Below are positions 22,688 to 34,691 of a stretch of DNA of 64,000 nucleotides, piece after piece. Both the position numbers and the translations under genes were made by a program. Source of the DNA: Trichoderma breve (Eukaryota > Ascomycota > Sordariomycetes > Hypocreales > Hypocreaceae); NCBI RefSeq assembly GCF_028502605.1, contig NC_079234.1, positions 1,054,001 through 1,118,000 of the forward strand, written 5' to 3'. Under the pieces are notes generated by a model. The model did no database searches. It was not told the origin of the DNA and saw only the letters and a program-made list of their open reading frames with translations. Every line of letters begins with the position of its first letter. The first letter of the stretch is position 1.

Positions 22688-22694
22688 TTATATA
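22688..22694 (-). promoter_or_regulatory. TATA box of the small secreted protein gene
   Basis: TATATAA on the minus strand about 106 bp upstream of the ATG at 22582. Confidence 0.5.
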
Positions 22695-23666
22695 CAATTG
22701 CCCATGGTGGAGCACCTCCTTGACTTCGTATTTCGCCAACGCCCCCGGCATTTCCCAAGCCCGTATCAGCAGTGATGTACTCTATACGAGTAAAGGCCAA
22801 GCAATTTCAACCCCGGACTGCAGACGCCAAGACTCTACACTCTCCCCCACAACAGCACCGTTGTTGAAGAAGTCACGGAGTAGATGAGCAAATCATCATC
22901 ATACGAGGACTTTCTCATGATGGAAAATAGCGGTTGAGACACGGAAGCGGTGTGGCTCTTTGCCTATTTGTCTTCTCTGACACCAAAAATGCATTTCTGG
23001 GACTTGAGAAGGTCTCCGGTTATTAGGCCCACATGAGTAAGAGTGCACATTTAAGGGGTTAGACTTCCCAAAGCAATATGCCAGGGGTTTTCCACTACGG
23101 CAATGCGGATTCCCCTATTATTCCTTGTTGACGAATCGCATGCACTACTGTATCAAGTAAGCATCATGACATTTAAGCTTCAATACCTACCTCATGGCTT
23201 TGCACGATATTGGCATCGCAACAACTGTAAATATTGTGAAGCGTCCGCTTTAACAGTCCACAGAAACTAAATCTTTTTTTCGGAAATATGTTCTATAAAG
23301 AAAAGAGAGGGAGTCGGTTTTTTTTATAATGCGCGGTCTAGCTGCTACTAAGAGCCATGTTTACTACCAACGTTCGAGCTGTCGTCGCCCACTATAATTG
23401 CAGTAGGTGATGATCAAACATACGCATGCGGGTTCTTCCATTGAATCTCAAATTCTCCAAAAGGATTCGCGGTTCAGACCTGATCCAATCAGTTTCCTTT
23501 TACCAACACTATGAGATCAGCTACGGCATTATAGGCTAAAGACGAGGGTGGTGGAAGGATCCTCAAAAACTGCTCATCTTGGAAACTCATTCGGTTAAGG
23601 TGAAGGCCATGCTAACAACTAGCCCAATATATTTCTAGAATAACCTGCCAAGCCGAAAACCCTTTT
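22695..23666. other. Intergenic
   Basis: About 1 kb between two leftward genes: upstream region of the small secreted protein and 3' flank of the Zn2Cys6 gene. A T/A-rich run lies at about 23272-23330. No gene is seen. Confidence 0.45.
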
Positions 23667-25995
23667 CTATTGTTTATTGTCGAAGATATTTGTGTACTGC
23701 TGAAGCAAAAGATTCTGGTCAAAATCCTGCGCCATCTTTTCAACTGTTGCAGATTCAGGATCAGATTTTGCCAAATCCAAGTCCATCATGAATGTTGCTC
23801 TAACGTCTCCTGGTAATTGGTTTCCATTACTATTGCTGCCATTGATATCGTGCAAAACTTGCCGCGCGGTTGGGCTTGTGATATCTCCTTTACGCAAAGC
23901 CATCGACAGGAGGGCTGTCGAGATGGCTCGTGTAACACGCCAACACGGTCGAAGTCGTTCGTAGCCATAAACACAGAGTAAAAAGTAAAAGAACCAGTTT
24001 TCGTCTTTGGGTTGGTGTAGAACGGCGTTGGCCAAGTAAGTCAAAGCCGTATGCCATAATATCGAATAAGATGATGAGGCAAAGTTGAGCCTATAGTTGA
24101 TAATGAGCTGCTTAAGCTGGCGAGCCGATGCGATGCACACATTTTCCGGAGTGCTATGAGGACTGGTGAAGGTTTTCAGGTGCTGATTCTTTATGTCGCT
24201 AGACATTGAAAACCTAAACAAGTCGAGGATTGCGGCATGAAGCCATATGCTACAGATATGATTAGGGTTTGGGCTGAATGGGGATACATTCACTTCAATT
24301 ACATGATGCATACGTACTGTAAAATTTGTACATAATGCGGGCTTTGATCGTTTCGAGACAGTTTTGGCGGTAGGCGGTTGCTCCAGGCTAACAATTCACG
24401 AAACTTGAATTCTGCAAAGTAGAGAGTTCTCCTGTCACCCGCGAGTGGCCCTTTGTGCCTGTACATTATAGCTAGTTCATGTAATATGGACCAGAACTGA
24501 CAGATATAAGGGAATACTCCTCCCATATACGGGGGATCAGGCTCGACTTGTGGATTGTCTGAGTTTTCGGGCTCTCCTGTTGTATCTGGTTGGGGATTCC
24601 AAGGGATAGGCAGTTTAGGTGGAATCTTGGGGCATTGCAGACCTGGTTGGCGGTAAAATAGAGACATGTGACTGTTAAAGGTGAGCATTGAGATTGTCTA
24701 CTCGAAGTGACGGGAGGATGAGAATGTGAATACTCACGTAATCCAGTTGAATGATCCCCAAGCCGCGTACAGCTGCGCAGTCTTTGCTGGTTCTGGCATA
24801 AGCTCAATTTGTTGTTGTTTGTGATTTGCCCCAACCCCAAAGAGGCCCATACGGACGGCCATCTGGGATGCTTCGTTGAGATATGCCAAGACAACGTGAT
24901 CTCTACCCTGGCCCAAGTAACCTAAACTCAGAAACTGTACGGCTGCTAAATTCAGTATTGAGTCATAACTACGCTGGCGTTCCCAAAGCGACTCCGCCTC
25001 AGCGCAGAAACGAAGTGCCAGTGAGCCACTATCGGGGTCTTGAGCATTATTCAGCTGCTATTTCTTCAGTTAGATCTTGAATTGCAGAGACTAGTTGCAT
25101 GTATATGCTAGTACTTACGCATGCCCAATAAAGAAGCGCGTTGACAAGCATTGGGGAACAGTAGTCCGTCTTGCCCGCCGTGAGGCTACCTACAAACAAG
25201 TTTGGCTCGAAGAATCCCAAGAGGGGGTGATCTGTTTCCAAATATAGAGAGATTGCACGAGCAGCATACTCATTACTAATTATCACACTCGTCCAATTGC
25301 TTATATCTAATTGGGCGAGACGACTGTCACAAAGAGGAGGTCCAGGTACTGCTTCGGGCTCTGCTTCGTGCTGTGTTATGCCTTGCAAAGACTCAGTGCC
25401 CGAACCTCTCCTCGTTGTATGCACAAGCTGCTGGTACGTGGCCTCTTCTAGAGTTTCTAGGCTCAGATTTGGTGTTGCAGGATATGCATTTGGATACTGA
25501 GGTCCTAGCTCCAAAGATTGAAATGCATCGCTCATCGTCGCCGCTTCGAAGCTAGGATCAGAAGGCTGCAAAGTGCCAGCTTTATCTCTCAGACTAGAGA
25601 GAACAGCAGAAGCGTCACCCTCTTTTTTCAGACTCCTTAATTTGTCCAAGACTTTGTCTTCTGGAAGTTCGTTCAGCAGGCGAATTGCTTCGAGGAGTAG
25701 CGATTGAGACTCTTCCGATACTGCAGAATCATCCCTGTACACGCAATCGCTCTGTGTACTCTCACAAGCTGAACAAACTGGTCTTTGGCCGTCGCACTGT
25801 GAATGTTAATTTCAATCGATGATAACTTCGCATCTCTAATAATGGACATACCCGGATCTTTTTGCGGCGGCAGGCGTTGCAGGCTATTGAAACACCAACA
25901 CGACGTCGCTTGGATTCTAGTACCCCCGAGGAGGTGGCCCCAGAATCTTTGTTGTCTTGTGAGCGTTTAGGGGTGATGGATACGTAATTATGCAT
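23667..25995 (-). CDS. Zn2Cys6 fungal transcription factor, 691 aa
   Basis: Five exons (25995-25852, 25796-25119, 25054-24738, 24671-24318, 24249-23667) join in frame over introns of 55, 64, 66 and 68 nt. Splicing the first intron completes the binuclear zinc cluster C-x2-C-x6-C-x6-C-x2-C-x6-C (CNACRRKKIR then CDGQRPVCSACESTQSDC), residues 38-66. A linker with a Leu-rich helix follows, then a fungal-specific TF domain (LLYWAC, LWERQRSYDSI, FLSLGYLGQGRD, EASQMAVRMGLFG, LFYRQPGLQCP). Nuclear gene regulator; targets are unknown. The second intron ends in a tandem TAG-CAG acceptor, so two isoforms differing by one Gln are possible. It lies 9.5 kb from the metabolic block at 35.5 kb, so a role there is only speculative. 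Confidence 0.9.
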
Positions 25996-27830
25996 GGTTG
26001 TGATTCATAGATTCATGATAATCGACTGAAATAGCATGGAACCGCACTTGAAATAGCCTTTGGGAGGAAAGGGTATTGACAGCCTTGCCACATGCTCCGG
26101 TCACATCATGTTGACGATGCTCAGAGGCTGTAGCGGTTGTGCTGTACGCTAGGGCTTAGCGTCAGAAATGGCTGAGACATGACAGCATGCTAACAGCTAT
26201 AGTGGACATGATCTGGCTGGCGAAATAATGTGGTGATCTCATAAGTTGCCAGATTGGCATCATCTTGAGCCCGGAGCGAATCAGAAGGCGGTCATTGTTT
26301 CGATCGCCATGTGGAAGCCGTCGCGTGCGGCGGGTGAGAAAGGGCTGGAATTCCACCTGGTATCCAGTTAATCTGACGGCTACTCCATGCTAGCTGTATG
26401 TTATACATGTGGATATGAAGTCTTCACCACGCAACAGTTTATAGTGAAGCACTATTCAATGGGCCATATTTATCATTCTCGTGAGCAGTGACCTCGACAG
26501 ATTCCTTACAATCAATTGTCACCGTGTCAGTCGCAAATCATTGGCCATTGTACCCATTGGTTATCATTCCAGAGGTGTAACCACCAAAACGACCTTCTTT
26601 ATCAACCCATCCAACCAATACACAAAGTTTTCGGTACAAGAAGTATCGCGCGCTTGATTTCCTGATTCCGTACGGTTATATAGTATTAAGTAAATTATTT
26701 CCGAAGAGATTTTCTAAGCATTGATCACGAGACAGCTCTCAACATGGTTCTATCCAAGTGGCTTGAAAGGCATCCCACTAGATGGCATTGCGGTAGCCTA
26801 TTGCCACATAGATATAAGGCGTGCAGCAAGTCCTTCCAATTACGCATCCAGAAACATACTGAATTAGCGTTAAATGCCACTGAAAGCACACCAAGATAGT
26901 ATTTGATAATAGTCAGTACCCCAAGTTGGCTAATCGGTACCCTAGCGACTGCGTGAGGTTCAAGTGTGACAACAGGATGCGAAGGAAAACCTTTCATTTG
27001 AGATACTTACGTACTACCGGTTCTTTATTCTAGTGTCTGCTAATATAATCTGCAAATATGGCGATATTCCTCGGGTTTCTGGCATTACGACTCACGACTT
27101 ATGTATGCAGCTTTAAATCTGAGACACAGATGCTGGATGACAGACTTGGGGTACTTGCTCATATTCTTTTCAATCATATATCAGCAATGTCGGATAATAA
27201 CTAGCCATCGTAATCACTTTATCAAAATGACTAAATATTCATCATTGGTTGTCGCTGGTTTTCGGCTTCTTCTCTCGGCACTGATAAAGCGACGCAATGG
27301 AACAGCTTCATTCTTCGGAAACTCTCTGTAGCCTTTGAACACCTACATCTAGATCCGTGCGGGCCAGGATTTGGCATCTCTTGAAATATCTTCGGATATT
27401 AAATCTCAAGTACTGTCTCTTTGTTCTTCCAGTTAATTGACAGACACGCGACATTCTATGTCCGACAGCGCCTATCCCCGCAGCCAATGCCAAGATGCGG
27501 GCCTAAATCTACGAAGGATTCGTTAACGTACAAATAAGAGAGGACAGTGCACAACTGTATTATACAAGGTTGGATGCCTAAAAGTAGTCAGGCCATGCTT
27601 GTCTCGCCTTTCCAATCAACATTGACTCAGCCTCATTTGTGAAACTCTTCCCCTCCATTTAAAAGGCTGCTCTTCACTCTTCCACTCAACATTTGCAGCG
27701 TTGCATTTTTGTATTCGGCAAGCAAATCAGGCCCAACTTCATCAATTCATTCGCTATCTCTGCATCAGGTATTGTCTTCCTCCCAATGGTTTAGATCCAA
27801 CATTTACTCATATTTGAACCATAAGCCGGG
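25996..27830. other. Intergenic: divergent promoter region
   Basis: 1.8 kb between the leftward transcription factor gene and the rightward AAA gene. The part next to the AAA gene is pyrimidine-rich (about 27640-27800). No gene, RNA or mobile element is seen. Confidence 0.45.
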
Positions 27831-30800
27831 ATGTCCATGTCCCAGCCGGAAGGACAAGAAGACTTGGTGAAGGTCGCCGATATAAGACCCCTCCCGTTCG
27901 ATGCATCAGAGCAACGACAGTCCTCTATGAATGAGAGCAACCCTCAAGACGGGGTGAGAAAAAACGATGCAGCAAAGCATCATGTTATCCCTGACGAGTC
28001 TGCACTGCGGAGCTCTACCACAGATAGCCCACAAGCCCTTCAAGATGTCGCCTCTCCAGAATCGCTGGGCGATACCAATTGTATAGTGTTTGATAAAGAA
28101 GCCGCCGACTCAGACACAGGTACCATCGAAAATATGTCTCTTGGAGACTTTCAGATACCCGAAGAGTCTCCGGAACCTGCAGCCAGCACGCCCCTAGAAG
28201 CCTATCAGGCGCAATTGATGCGCATTGAGGCACGAGGGAAAAAACCTCTGCAGATGACTCGTCAAGAACAACCAGAGCCTGATATTAATTTGTTACAACA
28301 AAAATATGAGTCGCGATGGAAGCTTCTTGAGGAGCAGACCAAAACCCGCCTTGTCATGGCACGTCAAGAACAGCCGGAACCTGCAACTGGTTCAACCCAA
28401 CCAGACTATGAGTTGCAATTGAGACTCCTCGAGGCGCAGAACAAGAGGCGCATTGAGATGGCTCGTCAAGAACAATCTAAACTCAATACCCAGCAGCCGC
28501 ACCTTGAGGCACAAAGCAAACAATCTTCTGAGATGACTGGTCAAGAACAGCCGAAACCTGCAATCAGTTTAGCTCAGCAAGACTACGAGCAACAGCTGAG
28601 GCTCCTCGAGGCGCAGAACAAAAAGCGCCTTCAGATGGCTCGTCAAGAACAATCTCCACTCAATATCCAGCCGCCGCAGACTCAAATGAAGATGAAGGGG
28701 TCTCCAGAGCCTAATGTTATGGCTATTATGCCCTCAACGCAAGGAAATGCAACCGCGGGTAGCGGAAACATGATGGCAACTCTGCCACCTGGAGCTCGAT
28801 ACTTCGTACCGGCCTCTACATCCCACCCGTCGAATCCAGTGGCTATGGATGTGAAGATTATTCCTAATTCAGAAGCCCAGCCCGTCAGTAAACCCAATTC
28901 TGAAGACTGGGCAACATCAATGCTAATAGATTCCTCCAGACAACCCTATCAATGCCACCAAACCCTCCAGGTTCTCAGGTTCTCGATTTACAAAGGCAAC
29001 TCAGAGTTTTCAAGCTTAAGAACCAAGTACTTAAACGACAGTTGAACGAATCAAAAGGGCTCAATTTCGCTATATTCCACTGCTTTATCGGACAAGAAGG
29101 GGAAGAGACCTATCTCGGGAAGCCTTACTGGATAAAAAGTGGTGACAAATTCCAGCTCAAGGCCTACCCACCTGTACTTTATCCCGATGCATACATTCTC
29201 TACAAACCTCTCGCATTCGTTATTTACAGATATTACTCGTCGGATATATCAACAGAAGACAGAGAAGCCCTACAGCAAGGTCATATGCCAGAGCCAGAGC
29301 CGATCCGCGAGGTCATAAAGCTCTTTTCAGACGATATAATAAAAGCAGTAAAGTTATTTGAGAAAGAGGATGAAGAAGCTCAGAAGAAGCTTTCCGTCAA
29401 GAAAGAGATGTCAGCGCCGTACCGATGGTGGTACCACTACCGCGCCAATCGAAACAAAATCTCTAATCTACCGAAGGCCGAACGCAAGCTCATCCACCTT
29501 TTGGCCAATTGGATTGATGTCAATTACAGTGAGCTATACGACAGAGTTGATGACCAATTCAAGCGCGGCGTGGTCTCCGCCGCATCTTTGCCTTTCTTGG
29601 TCCAGCCTGGAGAGGTTTTGGTTCGTAAAAATGCAGAGGGCGTCGAAGCTTTCTGCGCAACGTCTTGGTTAGATAAAGAGAAGAGAAATTCTGAGATGCA
29701 AGTGCCTCCTGAAGATCCGGACTGGACCTTCCTATCGGTACCGTCGCCGAAGAACTCCGACTGGAGTTGGGAGGTTGACGCTTGGTCATACGTGTATAGC
29801 GGAAATTTTTATCGGCTGATGAGAAGACTCGTTATAAATCTTGACGTGGCTACAGCTGATACGGAAGTTCCCATTTTGGACTTGGATGTGTTCCCGCTCC
29901 GATTTGCCTCACAAGAGTTGCGAGAAACGCTGGAGCGGCGAGGCAAGACCTTCTGGAACAGTCGATATGGCAACTACGTCTCATACTATAACCAAAACAA
30001 GAACGAAGAGCATGCTGTGAGTTATCAAAATTAGCTACCACCTAGAAACCGAAATTGCTAATGCGTCGACGTAGCAGGAAGAGTCTTACATGATAGATTG
30101 GCGAGCATACGCAACCAAACCCCCTCTATCGATGCCTGGTCAACGCGCAACACCTAAAGAAAATGACTTGATACCTGAATTCAAGGTGAAATCCCGGTAT
30201 ATGCAGATAGATTTGCGTCCATCAGAGCCTGACGTGTATCTTTTTCCTCGAACTGCCATCGGTTACCATCTACAGCGCAAGGAATGGAGTACGTATTCCC
30301 ATACTCGTGAAAGTGATATGCAGACGGGCAACACACTGACACCTTACAACTTAGATCACCTGAACGTCGATCAAATCCAGCAGATGCCTTGGAATGAGAA
30401 GGCATTTGGTAACATCGCTTCAGACGTCGAGATGAAAGAACTAGTCCAGGCTCTCATAGCAACCAAGATTTCTGCTGCGGATATAGCAAAAGACTGGATG
30501 CGTAAGAAAGACGACATCCTCATCACGGTCCTTCATGGAGGCCCAGGAACAGGAAAGCCATTCACGACCGAGAGTATTGCTGAGATAGCACAGGGACAGA
30601 TCTTGCAGGTGAAATGCAGCAAACCTGACATCACAGCCGAGTATCTGAAGTCAATGTTCCACGATGGCGGACGTTGGCGCGCTTTACTTATGTTCGAAGA
30701 TGCAGAGGCTCTCCTAGAGCAGCGCTCTCTGGATGGCGTGCCATCTACTACGCTCGTCTCGGACTTTTTATCCGAAGTCGAGCGCTTTGATGGTCTTATC

Positions 30801-31181
30801 ATCTTAACTTCAAAGAGTGCTGGTGATCTCGATGAGTTGCTCAAGTCACGCACACGGCTATCTGTACACTACGAAACATCAACTCAGCAACGACGGGCGC
30901 AGATCTGGCGCAACTTTTTGAGTCAACTCGACCCCCTAGGCGAAAAGAACATTGACTTTGATGGCATTAATACTCACATGGACGAACTGTCAGAAAAAGT
31001 TATAAGCGAGCATCAGATCTGCAATGCCATGACTACCGCCTGGCAGTTGGCTCAGTTCCAAGGCAAAATGATGACCATCGACCACTTGAGATATGTCAAT
31101 AGCTGGGCTGATCTTCGTGAGGGAATGACTCTCGGCTGGCTCTGGCCTGGCTCTCACGAGTTGCCAAATTACAAGCGGTGA
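27831..31181 (+). CDS. AAA-family ATPase-like protein with degenerate active site, 1077 aa
   Basis: Exons 27831-28883, 28940-30016 and 30078-31181 join in phase over introns of 56 nt (GTCAGT...GCTAAT...CCAG) and 61 nt (GTGAGT...GCTAAT...GCAG). Residues 125-285 are Gln/Glu-rich with 34-residue repeats predicted to be helical; a short coiled-coil stretch (LDLQRQLRVFKLKN) and a long middle region follow, then a C-terminal AAA core. In that core, Walker A reads GGPGTGKPFTT (Lys870, with Pro871 where Thr/Ser is expected), Walker B reads LLMFEDAEAL (Phe916 in place of the metal-binding Asp, Glu917 kept), and sensor 1 reads ILTSK (Lys956 for Asn), while the Arg finger segment LLKSRTRL is kept. Related fungal AAA proteins read GPPGTGKT, LLLDEAD and LTSN. 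It may be a nucleotide-binding scaffold rather than an active ATPase. Confidence 0.85.
28203..28680 (+). repeat. Coding 102-bp (34-aa) repeats in the AAA-like gene
   Basis: Units start with a Tyr codon at 28203, 28305 and 28407, exactly 102 bp apart, and a further unit starts at 28584 after a shortened copy. Each encodes Y-x-(Q/R)-L-x-L(L/I)E-x-(Q/R)-x-K-x2-x-MARQEQ followed by a Pro/Asn-rich linker. The charge pattern suggests single helices joined by linkers. Confidence 0.8.
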
Positions 31182-32276
31182 AGGCTGTGCTCAAGATAGT
31201 CTCCCGAATATCGCTCATTCCGTCTTTTGAATACTCTGACCAACAGTTTTACGACCAACAGCTTTACGGATTTACAACTTTACGGATATAGAGCTTCACG
31301 ACCAACAATATGAGCCATTCATTAATAATGCGATAAAACCATCTGCCAACTAAGGAAAACGTTTACAAAAACAGATTGATCAATATGTTTCTTAACCTCT
31401 TCCAATATGATTATGTTCTACCAATTTCCTATTTTTATTCAATCTATATGATGAATTACCTGACTGTGTTCCCTGCTTAAACATCAACCAACACCAGAAG
31501 GATTTTCCACCATGTCCAGAGAAACAAAAGAACCTGCCGATTTCAGACTAGTCTTAGTTGTCCATAAATAATTTTACCTTGGCTGTGAAGGCTGTGCTGC
31601 CTCCACGTTGAATCCTCTTGATACCATGGGAAATGCATGTTGTTAGGTTGACACTGATGGATCATTCAGATCTGGGTTGTCTTAGGGTAACACTAACCTG
31701 CTGTCCAGCATCCCATGTCTTAAATTTAAGACTACCAGAGTGATAAAAAATAGGACCAGAAGCTAGACAAATACAGCCATAGCAGCTGTTATATATAGCG
31801 ACAGTAGTAGAAAGTAATGATAGTGCCAAATACCAAAAGAGCTCGATATCTACTATTGACTACTAAGACTAGAGAAGTACATTGAGAGGCCGTTTTCCAA
31901 GTATCTTGTCCGACAATGCAAGCTCACACAGTCAATAAGATGTCAGTTAAGCAGCATTTCCCTCGTTTCATTATAAATGCGGTGACGTTGTGTGGCCTAC
32001 GTGCAGTTATATGTACAGCAGCCCCGCTGCTCGGGCATCAAGCCGAGCAATGACATGAAGGCGTTAGGCGCCGTTGGGTCTATCTTAATGTCACACATGT
32101 ATAGATATGTACATGTACAGTACTCCAGATTGCAAGAAACTCTTGTTTATCTGCAATGATGCTGCCAATTCTCAACATCATTGCATTCTCAACCGTTCAT
32201 ACACATCGCAGCGCAGAGTGTCCCAGTTATAAGAGAGCAGCGCCAAGCTAAGCCGAAATCACGGCTCATCAGCACA
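31182..32276. other. Intergenic
   Basis: 3' flank of the AAA-like gene and upstream region of the 2EXR gene. It holds four degenerate copies of a GACCAACAG-x-TTTACGG-like motif at 31237-31310 and a perfect 12-bp palindrome TGTACATGTACA at 32108-32119. No gene is seen. Confidence 0.5.
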
Positions 32277-33053
32277 ATGTCCACCTTCCACCCCTTCCCT
32301 CGTCTACCAACTGAGCTTCGCCTTCGTATCTGGAGCTTGACAGCGTTCCCTCGTATGATACATGTGAAGCGACAGTGTGTAGGTGCATACGTGGAGTTTG
32401 GTCTGCAGTATATGGCTACATCGACGCCTTACCCTGCGGTGGTGCAGGTCTGCCAGGAGTCTCGACAACACGCGCCATACCAGCGAGCCTTTACAACCGG
32501 TGCCAATCCGCGGTATATCTGGGTCAACTTTGAATCTGACCTGATTTGCAATGACGACAGCCGCGACCCGTTGAATCTCGAGCCACACGAACAAGATATA
32601 CAACGACTCAGGTTCTCCATTAATGACGAGTTGGCTTACGACTACATCACCAATTACGGCAACCAAGGGTTTAAAAAGATCACCAATATCAAAGAGATCT
32701 ACATCGCAGTAGATAGAGAAATCGCGGGCTTTAGTATTGAGTTTCTGGCAGCCACTGTGAACAAACATGAATGCTTCAATGGAAATGACGACAAGGTCAA
32801 ATTCCTCGACGTCGGGTCAGGTTATATGATGGATGCCAATCAGCTCCGCATATTCAGTGATTGGAAGAATTATTATTCTTTTGATACTCATGGAAGAGCA
32901 AATGTAGACACCTTTGAAGGGGCCGTGCGGTTCCTGCGATTACTTGGTACTATTCTCACATTGTCGGAGTTGCATGCTCTTGATGATGAAGATACCAAGT
33001 TTAAAAAAGACCAAAAACTTCTAAAGCGCAAGTATAGGAGAGAAGTCGAGTAA
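32277..33053 (+). CDS. 2EXR-domain protein, 258 aa
   Basis: A single-exon gene. The N-terminus FHPFPRLPTELRLRIW followed by the R-x-I-x(V/I) strand and the later VVQVCQESRQHA segment is the signature of the fungal 2EXR motif, formerly seen as F-box-like. The C-terminus is strongly basic (KFKKDQKLLKRKYRREVE). The ATG at 32277 is used; upstream in-frame codons lack an ATG. Family function is unknown; members are highly expanded in ascomycetes and often sit near HET-type genes. Confidence 0.88.
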   Translation: MSTFHPFPRLPTELRLRIWSLTAFPRMIHVKRQCVGAYVEFGLQYMATSTPYPAVVQVCQESRQHAPYQRAFTTGANPRYIWVNFESDLICNDDSRDPLNLEPHEQDIQRLRFSINDELAYDYITNYGNQGFKKITNIKEIYIAVDREIAGFSIEFLAATVNKHECFNGNDDKVKFLDVGSGYMMDANQLRIFSDWKNYYSFDTHGRANVDTFEGAVRFLRLLGTILTLSELHALDDEDTKFKKDQKLLKRKYRREVE

Positions 33054-33386
33054 TTATTGTTTTTTTAGAGCCATAGTCCAATAGGTACAAAACCAACATA
33101 CTGCAGCATTCGGAATTCGAGCCTGTTGGTGGTCCTCATTCTAAATATAGTACGGTATATTTCCTGTGTTCATGTGTTGGTCAGCAACTTTGTGTCTGTA
33201 AACGGGTATAACATGCATTTCGGAAGATTAAGTTAAGCTAATTCGATCCTGTAGACGTATACGACGTCATTAGAGTCTTCCCAGGCAACATTGAAATCCA
33301 GCAAACGCGGACATGACAAATGGACTTGCATTTATTTACTATTTTACACACTATATCTACAAAGGAACTAGTTCATAAAGACCTTA
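33054..33386. other. Short intergenic between convergent genes
   Basis: 3' flanks of the 2EXR and rhodopsin-like genes; nothing else seen. Confidence 0.5.
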
Positions 33387-34691
33387 TTACTGTGCTTCAA
33401 TGTCATGTTGAACATAGATGACGCCCCGCGTTTCTGTCACAACCTTTTTCCCAGGATCATACTTGATGTTTGTCGTTACCGTCGGAATCTCAGCTCCATT
33501 GGTATGGAAGCTCTTTGAAGACTCTTCCTCAATCTGACTATACTGCTTTTTGGCGTATAGAGTGCTCCTACTATCAGCCTTGGATCCAGCAGTGGCACTC
33601 TGGAGGCGGATATTATTTCCATCAGACAATTCAGTCAGTCTTGTGATGACCGGCTTGACGTAGGTCTTGAGCAGGGGTCCGAGGGTAGGAATGCAGGCGG
33701 CGATGATTCCGAGCCATAGTTCCAGCAGACTAATCAATCCGATGTCGAAGAGGTTGAAGACGAAATCGGTATCGTTGAGTGTCGAAATGGTGAACTGTAG
33801 TCTCCATGCCATGATGCCAATGGTACTGGTCAAGTTAGCCATCCGTATTGTTACCTCAAATCTAGAAGAAAAGCCACTTACATGAAACCAATGCTAAACA
33901 TGACGGAGACGACCAGCTTTGAGCGAACAGCCAGCTGGAGACTCCAGAGTACGGGTAGAGGCATAATGACAATTCCGATATCGACAACCATGTTTAGCGA
34001 CACAGAGGTCAATTCCTGGACGGCAATGTTGCGGCATGTTCCTCCCGGTACCGGAGCCCATTGCTGAGAGATGGGTTTACATTGAGTCATGAAGAGAATC
34101 AGAAAGGCAACGCCGTAGCAGGCGACGACTCCCATCATGATATGCGCCCATAGCTTGAAGTTCTTTGTGCTAAAGATTCTCGTGTACAGCCAAAGAACCG
34201 ACAGCTTAATGAAGACAGTGCCCAAGAGCCATGTCACTCCACTCGCGAGGATAAGCTGGTTCGTGCCGTTTAGTTTGGGGTCACAAGATTCGAGATGATC
34301 GATGATTGATGGATGGAGCCATACCTTGAACTGGACGCCGAATTCATACGGGTTGAGCTCATTTGTGTGCTTGCCCATGCCATTGTAGATGGCCCAAATG
34401 ACGACTCCCTCCAAGGAGATGGTGTTGGCCTGAGTTTCTATTATTAGCGTCTCTATTTACATAACCAACCAACAACCATCTGCATCCTCTGATTCCATTT
34501 GAGGAAATCGCAGGCATAAGGCGTCGAAAGCTGCTACCTACCAGGGCAAACAAGACCATGTAATCATCTGGAAGAAACTTCCGCCTGGACAGAGCGGCCG
34601 CCCAGAAGCGCAGTCCGATGCAAACCGTGCACAGCACGGTGAATACAATGATCCATATGAGGAGCTGGATTCCTCGACTGCCTGCAGACAT
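33387..34691 (-). CDS. Fungal rhodopsin-fold (PTH11-type) integral membrane protein, 378 aa
   Basis: Exons 34691-34542, 34429-33882 and 33825-33387 join in phase over introns of 112 and 56 nt. The product has about seven transmembrane helices (GIQLLIWIIVFTVLCTVCIG, the YMVLFALANTISL helix, ILASGVTWLLGTVFIKLSVL, MMGVVACYGVAFLILFMTQC, NMVVDIGIVIMPLPVLWSL, and later ones), with the conserved KLSVLWLYTRIF, W-x-P-V-x-G-x-C and LPVLW blocks of the fungal rhodopsin domain family. The C-terminal tail is polar. An upstream in-frame ATG at 34796 could extend the N-terminus by 35 residues. Such proteins lack a CFEM domain here and are thought to act as surface sensors; the ligand is unknown. It sits divergently 812 bp from the SDR at the left edge of the metabolic block. 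Confidence 0.88.

Noticed and set aside
23667..25995. Zn2Cys6 gene as the dedicated regulator of the metabolic block
   Set aside because: It is 9.5 kb away with AAA, 2EXR and receptor genes in between; there is no sequence evidence for the link.
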